Shown: positions 1 through 9,275, counted from the stretch's first letter. The stretch: 64,000 bases of DNA from Coprobacillaceae bacterium UN01-12pH3A (GCA_027676805.1 JAQENU010000008.1:62001-126000); one strand, 5' to 3'. The notes: a model not told the origin generated them from the letters alone. Translations and numbers: made by a program.

Positions 1-1
1 A

Positions 2-565
2 GAAGTGGATGCAAACTACTTTTGTGAAAGTCCCTTTGAGACTTTGCAGCTTACCATTGCTGAGCAGGCACTCATTCGAAAGTATCGAAAGATTGAAAAA
101 GCCGGTCAGGAGATGATTGATTTCATCTTAGACAAAGAAATGTCACGTCTGCCGACAGATGAACCACTGAATATTGATCCGGTCATTTCGATCCCGCAGC
201 GCTATATCGACTGCTATCCTCGTCTAGCCAGCTGTGGAAGTGGAGAATATGTATTTGAAGGAATCCCTAGTGAAAACATCGCTGTTGATGAAAATTGTTC
301 CGCTGATTTTGCTATAGGGGTTAACGGACATAGTATGGAACCTACTTATTATGATGGTGAAATTTTATTAATTAAGAAACAAAATCAAATCAATTTAGGA
401 GAAAAAGGGTTATTTATCATTGATGGAGAAGCTTTCGTGAAAGAATTAGGGAAAAAGAAATTGATTTCCCACAACCCCGATTATCCGGATATCCTATTTA
501 AATCGACGATGGACATTACCTGTGTGGGTAAAGTCATTGGATCTTATGATAAGTCATTAGCCTAG
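2..565 (+). CDS. LexA-like S24 repressor, 5' end cut by window edge
   Basis: C-terminal part of an XRE/CI-type repressor with a LexA-like self-cleavage domain. The reading frame is open from base 2 and there is no ribosome binding site before the first GTG/ATG codons, so the N-terminal helix-turn-helix lies outside the window. The S24 signature is clear: the serine sits in NGHSMEP and the lysine in EAFVKEL about 40 residues later. A loop around ASCGSGEY is where Ala-Gly type cleavage would be expected. Family members repress stress or prophage genes until self-cleavage is stimulated. Target genes cannot be read from this window. No prophage genes follow. Confidence 0.85.
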   Translation, partial: EVDANYFCESPFETLQLTIAEQALIRKYRKIEKAGQEMIDFILDKEMSRLPTDEPLNIDPVISIPQRYIDCYPRLASCGSGEYVFEGIPSENIAVDENCSADFAIGVNGHSMEPTYYDGEILLIKKQNQINLGEKGLFIIDGEAFVKELGKKKLISHNPDYPDILFKSTMDITCVGKVIGSYDKSLA

Positions 566-605
566 CTGGTGACTTTTATGTTAAAATAGAAAAAGAGGTG
601 ATCCT

Positions 606-1502
606 ATGCATATCAGTCGATTATTTGAAATCGTTTATATCCTATTAAATAAAAAGAACGTGACCGCAGTTGAACTATCAGAGCATTTTGAAGTTTCTAC
701 ACGTACCATTTACCGTGATATTGATACATTAAACATGGCGGGGATTCCCGTTTATACCATGCAGGGAAAAGGCGGCGGTATCGGTCTGTTAGATAATTTT
801 ATTCTAAATAAGGCTTACCTGTCCAAAGAAGAACAGAGTGAGATTTTGACGGCCATTGAATGTATTCGCCGTTTAGATAACTCTGCTTCCAAGCAAATCA
901 TGGATAAACTCAGTCATTTTTTCCAGCAGGAGCAAAGCACTTGGATCGAGGTTGACTTCAATAGCTGGAACAATCAGCAGGGGAATGATTTTTTCAATCA
1001 GTTAAAAGAGGCGATTCTTTCTAAAAAAATGATGGCCTTCACCTACTACAATAATAATGGAGAAAAAAGTCATCGCACGGTAGAACCGATCCGTCTGATC
1101 TTTAAATATCAGGACTGGTATTTATATGCCTATTGTCATATGCGTGAAGACTATCGTTATTTTAAATTAAATCGAATGGAGAATTTAGTCAGTACCAAAG
1201 AACATTTTGAAACGGATCATCAAGATGCCCTGCCGCAAGAGCATCGGCAGACAAATACAGAGAAAATTCATCTGACACTAAAGTTTGAACAGGAAGCTGC
1301 TTTTCGGGTTCGTGATGAATACAGTGATGTTTTGCCGCTGGAAGATGGCAGCATGATCATTGAAGTTGACTTGGAAGATAAACAGTGGGTCTACAGCTAT
1401 CTTTTATCTTTTGGCAGTCAGGTCACGGTTCTTGCTCCCTTGGAGATCAAAGAAGGTTTATTAAAAATAATCGAAGATATTCGACATAAATATGACAGCT
1501 AG
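606..1502 (+). CDS. WYL-domain transcriptional regulator (YafY/DeoR-like)
   Basis: The protein has 298 residues. Residues 1-60 form an HTH_11-type winged helix (VSTRTIYRDIDTLNMAGIPV), and residues about 135-215 form the WYL ligand-sensing domain with the motif WYLYAYCHMREDYRYFKL. A C-terminal WCX-like extension follows. The start is set by AAAGAGGTG seven bases upstream. Family members are mostly DNA-binding repressors or activators that sense a nucleic-acid or small-molecule ligand. The next gene on the same strand begins about 50 bp later with its own ribosome binding site, so co-transcription is possible. The ligand is unknown. Confidence 0.85.
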   Translation: MHISRLFEIVYILLNKKNVTAVELSEHFEVSTRTIYRDIDTLNMAGIPVYTMQGKGGGIGLLDNFILNKAYLSKEEQSEILTAIECIRRLDNSASKQIMDKLSHFFQQEQSTWIEVDFNSWNNQQGNDFFNQLKEAILSKKMMAFTYYNNNGEKSHRTVEPIRLIFKYQDWYLYAYCHMREDYRYFKLNRMENLVSTKEHFETDHQDALPQEHRQTNTEKIHLTLKFEQEAAFRVRDEYSDVLPLEDGSMIIEVDLEDKQWVYSYLLSFGSQVTVLAPLEIKEGLLKIIEDIRHKYDS

Positions 1503-1555
1503 TTGTCAGGTTATCCATTGTATAATGAGCTTGTAAATGAAAGGAGAGCAAGACA

Positions 1556-1801
1556 ATGGAAAAATTTTGCCAAAGCTGTGGAATGCCGCTTACAAATGAA
1601 GTATTAGGAACAAACGAGGATGGAAGTTTAAATCAAGATTATTGTCAATATTGTTATCAGGAGGGAAAATTCACTCAGGAATGCACGATGGAGGAAATGA
1701 TTGAATTCTGTGTGCCGATGATGGAAGAAATGAAGCCTGAAGAAGCCAGAAAAATGATGCAGGAATTCTTCCCGCATTTAAAAAGGTGGAATACTCAATA
1801 A
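1556..1801 (+). CDS. Small zinc-ribbon protein
   Basis: An 81-residue protein with two Cys pairs, C5-x2-C8 and C30-x2-C33, spaced as in the putative zinc-ribbon family typified by FCQSCGMPL. The C-terminal half (EEMIEFCVPMMEEMKPEEARKM) is acidic, Met-rich and probably helical. Proteins of this type often sit beside WYL or AraC regulators and have no established biochemical role. The strong ribosome binding site GGAGAG precedes the ATG. Zn binding is inferred from the cysteine pattern only. Confidence 0.8.
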   Translation: MEKFCQSCGMPLTNEVLGTNEDGSLNQDYCQYCYQEGKFTQECTMEEMIEFCVPMMEEMKPEEARKMMQEFFPHLKRWNTQ

Positions 1802-1921
1802 TTTAGACGAGAGATTTATCGCAAGATAGATCTTTTTTATTTCTGCAGACACATTTAAAAATTTTAAAAGTCATGTTATTCTATAAGTAATTATCACGCA
1901 CACAAGGAAGGGAACCTATTT

Positions 1922-2755
1922 ATGATCAAGCAAAGCAGTTTAAATACACTTACAAATAACAGACACATTCTTTCATGCGGAACAGATTTCGCCTATGTAT
2001 TGCCTGATGAATCTCTGAGAAACCTCATCTCCAATTTTACGATTACCTTTCCCAATAAAAAAATGATTTCCGATGCGTATACCATCATGCCGCATGGCAG
2101 TGTGACATTGGTCTTTTTCCATAATATTAAAGGACTTCAGAGCCTGTTGTTTGGCCCTACTACAAAACCACAAAAGGTTGGGGAGACAGCCAACACCTGT
2201 GATACGATCTTCATTATCGAATTTCAGCCGGCAGGCTTCTTTCCTTTTAGTAAAATCAATCAAAAAGATCTCACCGATAAAATCCTCCCCTTTTCATCAG
2301 TCGATGCTGCATTGGATCAATCTTTGCGAAATATCTTGATTGCTTCTTCATCTGCTGACATTTTATTAACCGAAACAGAAAGAAAGCTGATGTCGAGCAT
2401 TCAGCTATTATATCCAAAGGAGCTCGCCCTTGCCATCAAGTTCATCATTCAAGCTCAAGGCAGCATTACCGCTTCTGAGATTTCCGATCGTACTTTTTAT
2501 AGCGCCCGTCATTTAAACCGACTATTTAATTTATATTTAGGGATGAGCATGAAAGCTTTTTCGCGATTGGTCCGAATAAATAAGTCTATTGCACTGCTGA
2601 ATGAATCAATGCATACATTAGCTTTTGTTTGTGAAAAGCTGGAGTATTATGACACGTCTCATTTTGTTAAGGATTTTAAGATGGTATGCGGCATCACTCC
2701 CCAGGTTTATCGATCTCATATGTCCGATTTTTACAATGAAATAGCGAAATATTAA
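1922..2755 (+). CDS. AraC-family transcriptional regulator
   Basis: The protein has 277 residues. Residues about 170-265 carry the double helix-turn-helix of AraC proteins, ending in the typical DTSHFVKDFKMVCGITPQVYR motif region. The N-terminal 150 residues resemble the beta-rich ligand domain of the DUF6597-like group rather than a cupin with a clear metal site. The start is preceded by AAGGAAGGGA. It lies directly upstream of a VOC-family gene, which may be its target. The effector cannot be predicted. Confidence 0.85.
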   Translation: MIKQSSLNTLTNNRHILSCGTDFAYVLPDESLRNLISNFTITFPNKKMISDAYTIMPHGSVTLVFFHNIKGLQSLLFGPTTKPQKVGETANTCDTIFIIEFQPAGFFPFSKINQKDLTDKILPFSSVDAALDQSLRNILIASSSADILLTETERKLMSSIQLLYPKELALAIKFIIQAQGSITASEISDRTFYSARHLNRLFNLYLGMSMKAFSRLVRINKSIALLNESMHTLAFVCEKLEYYDTSHFVKDFKMVCGITPQVYRSHMSDFYNEIAKY

Positions 2756-2802
2756 TTCTATAATAGAAGATGTAAACTATACAGAAAGAGAGACAGATAA
2801 AG

Positions 2803-3210
2803 ATGAAATTTAATGAAACTACCATCCGTATTTTAGTAAGAAAAAACTATGGGGAATGCTATGACTTTTATACTGAAAAAATAGGACTATGTGCCGTTTG
2901 GGGAGATCGAAACGGGCCTTATACTTCTTTTGCCGTAAGCAGTGATACTCCGCCTTGCTTTGCCATTTTTTCCGGAGACGCAATGCCAATGTTTCAGGGC
3001 TATACTCAGCCGGAAACAACCGGTCAGCCCGACACGATCGCAGCTATTATCCCTACGCTTAATTTAGATGGCGATTATCAGCGTCTAAAAGCTGCCGGCG
3101 TTCCTTTTCTAGGAGAACCACAATATATTGAAGCTTGGGGAATGCGCTGTACATATTTCAGGGATCCCGAAGGCAATCTGTTTGAGTTAAATGATGACAG
3201 TGGTGTTTAA
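2803..3210 (+). CDS. VOC (glyoxalase/bleomycin resistance) family protein
   Basis: A 135-residue protein of the vicinal oxygen chelate fold. The N-terminal half has FYTEKIGLCAVWGD and the C-terminal half ends in the family hallmark YFRDPEGNLFELND. Proteins of this size act as dimers and include metal-dependent isomerases, dioxygenases and antibiotic-binding proteins. The sequence does not choose among them. It sits 47 bp after the AraC gene on the same strand and is followed by a hairpin terminator. Confidence 0.8.
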   Translation: MKFNETTIRILVRKNYGECYDFYTEKIGLCAVWGDRNGPYTSFAVSSDTPPCFAIFSGDAMPMFQGYTQPETTGQPDTIAAIIPTLNLDGDYQRLKAAGVPFLGEPQYIEAWGMRCTYFRDPEGNLFELNDDSGV

Positions 3211-3223
3211 GAATCATTAATAT

Positions 3224-3284
3224 AAAAAAAACGCAAAGCAAATACACAGAATATGATATGTGATTTCCAGCTTGCGTTTTTATT
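3224..3284. terminator. Bidirectional terminator
   Basis: AAAACGCAA pairs with TTGCGTTTT across a long loop and is flanked by A-rich and T-rich tracts. It sits between the + strand VOC gene and the - strand obgE. Confidence 0.6.
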
Positions 3285-3362
3285 TTAAGCACTAAACAGC
3301 TATAAAGACATCATTTTCATTGCTCTATACTGTTGAAATAAAAAAAGAGGAATCGCTTCCTC

Positions 3363-4652
3363 TTAATCCATCCAATCAAATTCAAAATCTAAGATGCGAA
3401 TCGTATCGCCATTTTCAGCACCTGCTACACGCAAAGCTTCATCTAAGCCGAGATTACGCATTTTTAAAGCAAAACGCTTAAACGAGTCATCTGAAACGAA
3501 GCTGGTCATTGCAACGATTTTTTCTATCTTTTCTCCGGTGACTTCCCAGATTCCGTTACCTAAATTATGGATATTGAATTCTGGTGCGGAGTCTCCTTCA
3601 AATGTATATAAAACACTCTTTTCTTGGATTTCTTCTTCATCCATAGGGAATTCCGGTGTTTGTGCCAACAAGTCCGCAATACGATAGATTGGCAGATCCA
3701 GTCCATCATGGGTAATCGCACTTACCGGGAAGATTTCAACATCTTCTCCTACTTCTTTTTTAAATCGTTCTAAATTTTCCTGAGCACCCTCAATATCCAT
3801 CTTATTGGCGATAATAATTTGAGGACGTTCTAGTAAACGATATTTATATTCCGCTAATTCTTCATTAATAATACGATAATCTTCGATTGGGTCACGACCT
3901 TCACTTGCTCCCATATCAATCACGTGCACAATGACACGGCATCTTTCAATATGGCGCAGGAACTGATGTCCTAATCCTTTTCCCTGACTGGCCCCTTCGA
4001 TCAAGCCCGGCAAATCTGCCATTACGAAAGAACGTCCGTCTTTTGCCTGAACCACACCTAAATTAGGGACAATTGTCGTAAAATGGTAATCCGCTATTTC
4101 CGGTCTAGCACGAGATACAACAGATAATAAAGTTGATTTCCCCACAGACGGGAATCCAACCAGCCCAACATCCGCTAACAGCTTCAGCTCACAGATAACA
4201 TTAAAGGTTTCTCCCGGTTCTCCGCGTTCACAAATCGTCGGAGCAGGATTACGGCTCGTTGCAAAACGGGCATTTCCACGTCCGCCGCGTCCGCCCTTGG
4301 CTAAAACAACCCGCTGTTTATCTGTTGTTAAGTCAGCAATGGTCATTCCTGTATCTTCATTAATCAGCATTGTTCCTACCGGTACTTTTACGATCATATC
4401 CTGACCGCTGGCACCTGCCATTTTCTTAGCCATCCCGTTAGCTCCGTTGCGAGCACGGTATTCACGTTTAAAACGGATATCCAACAATGTCGATAAAGAA
4501 GTCGTCGCTTCAAAGATGATACTTCCCCCGCGTCCGCCGTCACCGCCGGCCGGTCCGCCTCTAGGCACATGGGCTTCACGTCTGAAGGCAACCACACCAT
4601 CTCCGCCGCTTCCGGCTTCTACATATATTTTTGCTTTATCAATAAATTGCAT
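3363..4652 (-). CDS. obgE: GTPase Obg
   Basis: A 429-residue Obg GTPase acting in 50S subunit maturation and stress signalling. The N-terminal glycine-rich Obg domain occupies residues 1-158. The G domain follows with G1 GFPSVGKST, G3 DLPGLIEGAS and G4 NKMD, and the C-terminal OCT domain covers about 350-429. The ATG is preceded by GAGGTG. It lies downstream of rplU-prp-rpmA, as in Bacillus, but spo0B, which separates rpmA and obg there, is absent. A terminator lies between rpmA and this gene, so expression needs read-through or its own promoter. Confidence 0.97.
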   Translation of the reverse strand: MQFIDKAKIYVEAGSGGDGVVAFRREAHVPRGGPAGGDGGRGGSIIFEATTSLSTLLDIRFKREYRARNGANGMAKKMAGASGQDMIVKVPVGTMLINEDTGMTIADLTTDKQRVVLAKGGRGGRGNARFATSRNPAPTICERGEPGETFNVICELKLLADVGLVGFPSVGKSTLLSVVSRARPEIADYHFTTIVPNLGVVQAKDGRSFVMADLPGLIEGASQGKGLGHQFLRHIERCRVIVHVIDMGASEGRDPIEDYRIINEELAEYKYRLLERPQIIIANKMDIEGAQENLERFKKEVGEDVEIFPVSAITHDGLDLPIYRIADLLAQTPEFPMDEEEIQEKSVLYTFEGDSAPEFNIHNLGNGIWEVTGEKIEKIVAMTSFVSDDSFKRFALKMRNLGLDEALRVAGAENGDTIRILDFEFDWMD

Positions 4653-4685
4653 GATTTCACCTCAATTTCATTATTCACACTTTTA

Positions 4686-4711
4686 ACAAAAAAATCCCTT
4701 TTTGGGATTTT
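4686..4711 (-). terminator. Terminator after rpmA
   Basis: On the - strand AAATCCC and GGGATTT enclose a 5-base loop and are followed by seven T residues, immediately after the rpmA stop codon. Confidence 0.8.
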
Positions 4712-4713
4712 AA

Positions 4714-4998
4714 TTAAGCAACTGGATATACTGAAACTTTAGTTTTCTTTTTACCTAATCTTTCAAATTTAACCACACCGTCTACTTTTGCAAATAAAGT
4801 GTCATCTCCACCTTTACCTACATTTGTACCCGGATGAATTTTAGTACCTCTTTGTCTATAAATGATAGACCCAGCTGTACAAGTTTGTCCATCTGCTAAT
4901 TTAGCTCCTAATCTTTTTGATTCAGAGTCACGACCATTCTTAGTTGACCCAACTCCTTTTTTAGAAGCGAATAACTGTAAATCTAATTTTAATAACAT
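4714..4998 (-). CDS. rpmA: 50S ribosomal protein L27 with cleavable N-terminus
   Basis: A 94-residue L27. The N-terminus reads [10 protein letters not shown] followed by [15 protein letters not shown]. This is the Bacillota form in which an N-terminal extension is removed by the protease Prp between F and A so that the mature tail can reach the peptidyl transferase centre. The protease gene is next to it. The ribosome binding site AGGAGGTG is ideally placed. Confidence 0.97.
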   Translation of the reverse strand: MLLKLDLQLFASKKGVGSTKNGRDSESKRLGAKLADGQTCTAGSIIYRQRGTKIHPGTNVGKGGDDTLFAKVDGVVKFERLGKKKTKVSVYPVA

Positions 4999-5001
4999 GC
5001 G

Positions 5002-5316
5002 TTACACCTCCTGGATAGATATATAATCAGAATAACTTTCCTCGATTGTTTTCAGCTGAATATGAAGTGTCTCTAGTATCACTTGCAATTCTGCATGTAA
5101 ACAATCCTTTATTAACATGTCGACACGTCCCTCTTCTACTGTGTATTCACAATAGTCAATCAAACCAAATTCACTGATCGCATTGATTCCTCCGATTATA
5201 ATGGCACTTACGCCGGCACAAACGATATCTTTTCCGCGCTTCGCAAATAAAGCATGACCTGTAACAGTCAGTCGACTTATTTTATCTTCTTTTTTTTCAA
5301 TGATGATTTTAATCAT
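5002..5316 (-). CDS. prp: Ribosomal-processing cysteine protease Prp
   Basis: A 104-residue protein of the Prp (YsxB) family, which trims the N-terminal extension of L27. The catalytic His and Cys are visible in GHALFAKRGKDIVCAGVSA (H21 and C33). It is encoded between rplU and rpmA, three bases from each neighbour, the conserved Bacillota order, so enzyme and substrate are made from one transcript. Confidence 0.95.
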   Translation of the reverse strand: MIKIIIEKKEDKISRLTVTGHALFAKRGKDIVCAGVSAIIIGGINAISEFGLIDYCEYTVEEGRVDMLIKDCLHAELQVILETLHIQLKTIEESYSDYISIQEV

Positions 5317-5318
5317 GA

Positions 5319-5627
5319 TTAAGCATTGATAGCTTCGATGATTAATTTAGTATAAGGCTGACGATGACCTTGTTTTTTGTGGTAATGTTTTTTAGGTTGA
5401 TATTTGTAGACAATCACTTTCTTATCTTTTCCGTGTTTTTCTACTTTAGCTTGAACTGTAGCCCCTTCAACATAAGGAGCACCCACTTTTGTGTCATCTC
5501 CGCCAACGAATAATACTTTATCAAAAGTATAAACGTCACCTTCATTAACATCTAATTTTTCTACAAAGATTGCTTGTCCAGCTTCAACTTTTAATTGTTT
5601 TCCACCTGTTTCAATTACTGCGTACAT
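5319..5627 (-). CDS. rplU: 50S ribosomal protein L21
   Basis: A 102-residue L21. The N-terminus [18 protein letters not shown] and the C-terminal [19 protein letters not shown] region are typical. It is the first gene of the rplU-prp-rpmA operon, with AGGAGGTG before the ATG. A structured leader precedes it. Confidence 0.97.
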   Translation of the reverse strand: MYAVIETGGKQLKVEAGQAIFVEKLDVNEGDVYTFDKVLFVGGDDTKVGAPYVEGATVQAKVEKHGKDKKVIVYKYQPKKHYHKKQGHRQPYTKLIIEAINA

Positions 5628-5639
5628 TAATTTCGCACC

Positions 5640-5728
5640 TCCTATAATTTTCTCTAAGACTCGCCAACAAAGGCAGCTAAGCTTTAATACCTTATATGTG
5701 CGGTTGTAGCTAGAGGTCTACAACATTT
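5640..5728 (-). promoter_or_regulatory. Putative L21 leader RNA
   Basis: The 5' region of the rplU transcript has features remembered from the Bacillota ribosomal L21 leader: a proximal GTTGTAGACC/TCTAGCTACAAC hairpin and, near its 3' end, AGCTTAGC and TTGGCGAGTC just upstream of the ribosome binding site. These leaders are thought to mediate feedback control of rplU. A covariance-model search would decide the exact boundaries. Confidence 0.65.
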
Positions 5729-5731
5729 CAT

Positions 5732-5760
5732 ATGTTAGCATAAAATGATTTAATTTTCAA
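5732..5760 (-). promoter_or_regulatory. Promoter of the rplU operon
   Basis: TTGAAA (5755-5760), a 17-bp spacer and TAACAT (5732-5737) on the - strand, placed just ahead of the L21 leader. Confidence 0.5.
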
Positions 5761-5764
5761 TCTT

Positions 5765-6466
5765 TTATTCTTCTTTTTTTAAATAAATATTGAAATATGG
5801 ACGATAAATCGAATATCCCTTATTCCATTTAATGTGTTTATAATGAACAAACTGATTGCGCAGCATTAACAGCTGTGTGTAGATTTCCCCAATGCGCCTA
5901 AAATAAAGGATTTGCTGTAACCAAAGATAGGCATAGATCAAGAGAACCTCCACTCCTATATAATACCCACATAGCAGAATTAAACACAGGACAGATAAAA
6001 TCCCAGTTAAATATAAAGTAAGCTTATAAGGAAAAATAAAAGACAGTCCGATCAAGACTACTTTACTGCCATCCAGCGGATACAGTGGAAGCAGGTTAAA
6101 AAGCAGCATCAGAAAGTTAAACTGCAAGGCATAATGAAATGTCCCAGCACCCAAATAGGGCTTTAAATAAAGTAAGGCTGCCCAAATAATGATATGACTT
6201 AATGGACCCATGATGCTGACGATCAGTTCTTTTAAAACATGGTAATTGCCGTAATACATAATTTCCAAATAAGCGCCAAAAGGCAGCAATGTCATCTTTC
6301 CTAACTTGAAGTTAAAAAAATATGCCATCAGCAGATGACACATTTCATGGAACAATACGATCGAAAAGATAATTAAATAATTTTTAAAATATCCCACTTG
6401 CAAGGCAATCAAAAAATAAATAAAAGTAATCGGATGAACCTTAAAGCATCTGCTTAGCTTCTTCAT
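5765..6466 (-). CDS. spoIVFB: SpoIVFB-like intramembrane metalloprotease (M50)
   Basis: Site-2-type zinc protease with several membrane segments. The zinc motif HEMCH is near residue 40 and the second metal-ligand motif appears as LYPLDGSKV. In Bacillus SpoIVFB releases sigma-K from its pro-form in the mother cell. I start at 6466 because AAGGA lies eight bases before that ATG. An upstream in-frame ATG at 6493 lies deeper inside spoIVFA. The 26-bp overlap with the preceding gene suggests translational coupling to its likely inhibitor. The protein (233 residues) is shorter than the Bacillus one (about 288). The role is inferred from motif and synteny. Confidence 0.85.
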   Translation of the reverse strand: MKKLSRCFKVHPITFIYFLIALQVGYFKNYLIIFSIVLFHEMCHLLMAYFFNFKLGKMTLLPFGAYLEIMYYGNYHVLKELIVSIMGPLSHIIIWAALLYLKPYLGAGTFHYALQFNFLMLLFNLLPLYPLDGSKVVLIGLSFIFPYKLTLYLTGILSVLCLILLCGYYIGVEVLLIYAYLWLQQILYFRRIGEIYTQLLMLRNQFVHYKHIKWNKGYSIYRPYFNIYLKKEE

Positions 6467-7019
6467 AAGTGATTTCCTTATTATCGTATTCAAAGATCAT
6501 AATAAACTGCTTATCGTAAACACCAATAGTATCCCCGGCATGTACATAATCATATAAATTAAGATTTGAATCATTGATACAGCCATACGTAATCTTTAAT
6601 CCATTGATCCCCTGAATAATGACGTAATCTTTTAAAATATCCTGATGCCCTTTATAAATGACTGTCCCTTCACAAAGAATGGATACCTGATTACTTCCGC
6701 TTTTATAATAGTTTTTGTCGATCAGCTGGTATTCTGTCACATTGGCAACAGGCACCGCTTCGTCTTTCTTGCCAAAAAAAGGACTGAAGTAAGCAGAGAC
6801 ATTTTGTACTAATGCGTTCACGTTTAAATCTTCCATAATAAATTTTTTAATGACGGTTTGCTCCGGCCAAACTTTGAAATAGGTCATGACTCCAATACCG
6901 ATCATGATTGCTATCATTACTTTGACCATGTAATTGTAAAAATGTTTGAAATGATTGTCATTCAATCGCCGAACTTTTCTGGCTTTCATTCTGTGTTTAA
7001 TATAATCAACGTCGTTCAT
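6441..7019 (-). CDS. spoIVFA: SpoIVFA-like membrane protein with degenerate M23 domain
   Basis: A 192-residue protein with a basic N-terminal tail (HRMKARKVRRLN), one transmembrane helix at about 31-48 and a C-terminal LytM/M23-like fold (VIIQGINGLKITYGCINDSNL...VHAGDTIGVY). The His residues that bind zinc in active M23 peptidases are missing, as in Bacillus SpoIVFA, which inhibits and tethers SpoIVFB. The gene directly precedes and overlaps the protease gene. Confidence 0.8.
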   Translation of the reverse strand: MNDVDYIKHRMKARKVRRLNDNHFKHFYNYMVKVMIAIMIGIGVMTYFKVWPEQTVIKKFIMEDLNVNALVQNVSAYFSPFFGKKDEAVPVANVTEYQLIDKNYYKSGSNQVSILCEGTVIYKGHQDILKDYVIIQGINGLKITYGCINDSNLNLYDYVHAGDTIGVYDKQFIMIFEYDNKEITYEEAKQML

Positions 7020-7908
7020 GGTCTTCCTCCCCTGCTATAATATATGATGATTTCTTTGTTTCTATCACCATAAAATAGACAGGTAAGGTAAATACGACCA
7101 AATATAGGTTAATGATCCTTAATGCGATAAAAATCACCAGCATTTTCAAGAGATTATAACGATGTGTGCGATAAAAATACAGATCAAAAAGCACCAGCAG
7201 CAATAAGGGAATCAAAATGATCGGATTATACACTAAACATAAGACCATGATTCCATAAAAAATAATATTGCCCACGATTGGCACTAAGGAAACAATCCCT
7301 AATAAGCTGATAATCAAAGCATAGGGCTGCTTAATCGCGAGCATGAGTAATAAAACCAGCCCCAGCCGAATAAGAATATGAAGAACAAGGGCATAGAAAT
7401 ATTCAATAAAATCATAATAACGGCTTAATAATTTATTATGATGAGGAATGCGGTAGTAGATCTTCGCTACCATTCCCTCATCAAATAAATAAAACAAACT
7501 AATGACAGCAGCATTCATGATGCCCATTAAAACCTGCGATGACAGCTGCAAGGATGTAAAGACCTGCTTGTTCATCTTAAATAGATCAATATGGAAAAAT
7601 GCTAAGAAGCGATAAAAATCATTGATCAGATGTGGTAATGTCACTAGGATACAAGTGACAAAGGCAAATACCAATCCTAAATAGATAAGTAATATCACAA
7701 GCATCTTTAATACTTTGGAATGAATATGAGCGATCACCGGATAAATCAGGGACGCTAAGATAAAGCCGAAAACAAAGGGGCTTAATACTTTAAACAAAGT
7801 AGAAAAAAGCGTTGTAAAGAGCGGACTCAATAAATACCCAACACATAATAAGAGAAAAAGCAAAGCACCATTAATCAGTAAATAAACGTACTGATTATAT
7901 TTATGCAT
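7006..7908 (-). CDS. AI-2E family-like multipass membrane protein
   Basis: A 300-residue protein with about seven hydrophobic segments. The C-terminal part (IKQPYALIISLLGIVSLVPIVGN) resembles the PF01594 / AI-2E transporter-like family, which contains exporters and Na+/H+ antiporters and is poorly defined functionally. Its ATG overlaps the end of minD, and its 3' end overlaps the spoIVFA start. It therefore belongs to the min-spoIVF transcription unit. This position is not part of the Bacillus order. Confidence 0.6.
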   Translation of the reverse strand: MHKYNQYVYLLINGALLFLLLCVGYLLSPLFTTLFSTLFKVLSPFVFGFILASLIYPVIAHIHSKVLKMLVILLIYLGLVFAFVTCILVTLPHLINDFYRFLAFFHIDLFKMNKQVFTSLQLSSQVLMGIMNAAVISLFYLFDEGMVAKIYYRIPHHNKLLSRYYDFIEYFYALVLHILIRLGLVLLLMLAIKQPYALIISLLGIVSLVPIVGNIIFYGIMVLCLVYNPIILIPLLLLVLFDLYFYRTHRYNLLKMLVIFIALRIINLYLVVFTLPVYFMVIETKKSSYIIAGEEDHERR

Positions 7909-8686
7909 GTATCTTGAATAGCTTCTTTAAGAAAGTCTGCTTTTTGAGTGTGGCAAATGGAATGCTTTTTCCTTCTATTCTTCCTACAATATTCATAAAG
8001 CAACGATGGATATCCGATTGTTTGTTCATAAACAGCGGAACTCCTTTATTATTTGCCTCGATCATTAAATGATCTTCAAACACAATACCTAAAATAGGTA
8101 AAGACAGGATCTCTTTAGCATCGTCGATATTGAGCGAACGCTGTTTGTCGATATCCTCCTGATTAACTTTATTGATGACCATGGAAATATTATGAACGCC
8201 TTCTTTCATCAATAAGCCTACTACACGATCCGCATCACGCAGACTGGCAATATCTAAATTAACGACTAAAATCGCTTCCTGAACAAGTGAGATGGCATAG
8301 TTGAATCCTTTTTCAACTCCAGCCGGACTATCAATAATGATATAATCGAAATCTTTTTTTATGACATTAATGATATTTTTCATATGATCGCTGTTAATGT
8401 CATCAAACTGCAGTGATTTACATGCCGGCAGCAAAGATAAAGATTTATAGCGTTTATCCTTTACTAAAGCCTGTTCAATGGTACATTTTCCATCAATCAC
8501 ATCCTGCATATCATACAATGTTCTGTTTTCCAGACCCAGCATCACATCCAGGTTCTTTAAACCAAAATCAGCATCGATCAGACAGACTTTATAATTATGC
8601 TCGCTTAATGCGTAGGCTAGATTGACACTTACGCTGCTTTTTCCGACACCACCTTTTCCTGAAGTTACTACTATTGTCTTAGCCAT
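7901..8686 (-). CDS. minD: Septum site-determining ATPase MinD
   Basis: A 261-residue deviant-Walker ATPase. The N-terminal GKGGVGKSS motif, DADFGLKNLDVMLGLENR and DYIIIDSPAGVEKGF are diagnostic of MinD. The C-terminus (FLKKLFKIHA) is amphipathic and basic, fitting the membrane-targeting helix. MinD recruits MinC to the membrane to block polar septation. The gene follows minC with four bases between them. Confidence 0.96.
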   Translation of the reverse strand: MAKTIVVTSGKGGVGKSSVSVNLAYALSEHNYKVCLIDADFGLKNLDVMLGLENRTLYDMQDVIDGKCTIEQALVKDKRYKSLSLLPACKSLQFDDINSDHMKNIINVIKKDFDYIIIDSPAGVEKGFNYAISLVQEAILVVNLDIASLRDADRVVGLLMKEGVHNISMVINKVNQEDIDKQRSLNIDDAKEILSLPILGIVFEDHLMIEANNKGVPLFMNKQSDIHRCFMNIVGRIEGKSIPFATLKKQTFLKKLFKIHA

Positions 8687-8690
8687 ATTT

Positions 8691-9275
8691 TTACCCCCTA
8701 CTGTTTTTATTTATGTATTGTTGATCTAACATATGGATTTGATCATTTTTATAATAGAATAATGATAAAGTGAAGATTGTCACATCTTGCCATAATCGAT
8801 TAAAAATGCTGATTCTTGCATGATTAGCGCTAGAAAGGTTGATTGTTGAATCTTTCGCCATCGCTTCCACAGCCCCTTCTACCTTGCCAATGATATAAAT
8901 ATTCTTGTTTCCGCGCACAATCGCTCCAACATGAACATTACCGATGACTAATAAATCCTGATTATTGGCTTCTACTATTTCTCCGTTATAAACATCCTTT
9001 TCAACTAATTTCATCGTACGTCCTTCAAGCTGTTCCTTAATACCGCCAAACAACACCTTTTGACTGCCATAAAGCATGTCAATCAGACAGCACATTTCCT
9101 TATTCGATAAGATTCGGCTCTTTAAATCAAAAAAAGCCTTCGGAAAATAGCCGTGTGTCGTTTTCGGCAAAGAATCCAAAATGCTTTTTAAGTCTTCTAA
9201 TATGCAGTTAAACTGAACTTGTTCATTAAGTTCAAAATACAAATAATCATTGATTCCCTTAATTTTTACATTCAT
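8691..9275 (-). CDS. minC: Septum site-determining protein MinC
   Basis: A 194-residue FtsZ polymerisation inhibitor. The C-terminal half forms the right-handed beta-helix of MinC (VIGNVHVGAIVRGNKNIYIIGKVEG), and the N-terminal domain spans about residues 1-90. I use the ATG at 9275, preceded by AGGAGAAG and overlapping the mreD stop as ATGA. An earlier in-frame start would overlap mreD by 37 bases. It acts with MinD, which is encoded next. Confidence 0.92.
   Translation of the reverse strand: MNVKIKGINDYLYFELNEQVQFNCILEDLKSILDSLPKTTHGYFPKAFFDLKSRILSNKEMCCLIDMLYGSQKVLFGGIKEQLEGRTMKLVEKDVYNGEIVEANNQDLLVIGNVHVGAIVRGNKNIYIIGKVEGAVEAMAKDSTINLSSANHARISIFNRLWQDVTIFTLSLFYYKNDQIHMLDQQYINKNSRG

Noticed and set aside
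1973..2263. 96-codon - strand frame inside the AraC gene
   Set aside because: Shadow of the AraC coding frame; no ribosome binding site and no family resemblance.
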